This document shows, piece by piece, positions 12,313-12,415 of a stretch of DNA of 12,415 bases (the first letter of the stretch is position 1; each line of letters opens with the position of its first letter). Both the position numbers and the translations under genes were made by a program. The stretch lies in NCBI GenBank assembly GCA_902779075.1, contig CACZAK010000135.1, positions 1-12,415 of the forward strand, in the 5' to 3' direction. Under the pieces are notes generated by a model. That model had not been told where the DNA came from, did no database searches, and saw only the letters and a program-made list of their open reading frames with translations. This DNA comes from an uncultured bacterium. Lineage in GTDB: Bacteria; Verrucomicrobiota; Kiritimatiellia; RFP12; UBA1067.

Positions 12313-12415
12313 TTATTTCCCGAACACTTCGATCTCGATGTAGTTGTTCACCGGCTCGCTCGTGGAGCCGTTCGAGTAGCAGCGCACGTAGCGGCCCTTC
12401 GTGAGCTTCGCGTCG
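12313..12415 (-). CDS. C-terminal end of a surface or secreted protein, F5/8-type-C-like (partial)
   Basis: The last 33 residues and the TAA (12315-12313) of a gene that starts beyond the right edge are visible. The end reads G-R-Y-V-R-C-Y-S-N-G-S-T, then a short linker, then N-Y-I-E-I-E-V-F-G-K. An R-Y-V-R strand followed by N-G-S-T and an E-x-E-V-x-G final strand is typical of the end of discoidin/F5-8 type C carbohydrate-binding domains in PVC secreted proteins. The fragment is too short to say what precedes it. Its stop abuts the GTG of the polyprenyl synthase, so the two are probably co-transcribed. Confidence 0.55.
   Translation of the reverse strand, partial: DAKLTKGRYVRCYSNGSTSEPVNNYIEIEVFGK

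Overview
The window fits a secreted-protein-rich bacterium of the PVC group, perhaps a gut or rumen Kiritimatiellota/Lentisphaerota relative. The reasons are high GC, a Tat-exported GFO/IDH/MocA-type protein joined to a DUF6807 (PmoA-like) domain, and a giant exported protein built from LamG, GLUG and InlB B-type repeats. The taxonomic guess is inference, because no marker gene is present. All real genes lie on the minus strand. The large plus-strand open frames are antisense shadows.

Layout along the minus strand, right to left. (1) 12415-12313 is the last 34 codons of a surface-type protein with an F5/8-type-C-like (discoidin-like) end. (2) 12312-11671 is a short class I polyprenyl diphosphate synthase, whose GTG start directly follows the TAA of the previous gene. 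(3) 11673-11567 is an 8-bp tandem repeat facing an inverted 16-bp repeat; it forms a long imperfect hairpin and supplies the synthase stop codon. (4) 11493-10348 is a Tat-signal protein in which the first half of a GFO/IDH/MocA oxidoreductase runs in frame into a DUF6807 domain. (5) 10319-10249 is a strong hairpin, probably a terminator. (6) A good sigma70-like promoter with a 7-G run in its spacer precedes (7) one uninterrupted frame from 10050 to the left edge, 3350 codons with no stop.

I translated that frame codon by codon. It encodes a signal peptide, two LamG-like lectin folds, a divergent InlB repeat, three GLUG beta-helix modules, six InlB B-repeats, two more GLUG modules, two InlB repeats, a Cys-bearing glycine-rich beta-solenoid, and at least two further InlB repeats cut by the window edge. 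The GLUG-GLUG-InlB block is present twice, about 3 kb apart, with stretches of roughly 95% DNA identity, so the protein grows by internal duplication. The protein is most plausibly a giant cell-surface or secreted adhesin or glycan-binding fibre. No enzymatic domain and no C-terminal sorting signal is visible in the window.

The points most worth following up are the giant mosaic protein with its duplicated modules and Cys ladder, the homopolymeric promoter spacer (possible phase variation), and the oxidoreductase-DUF6807 chimera. No RNA gene, CRISPR array, transposase or integrase was seen.
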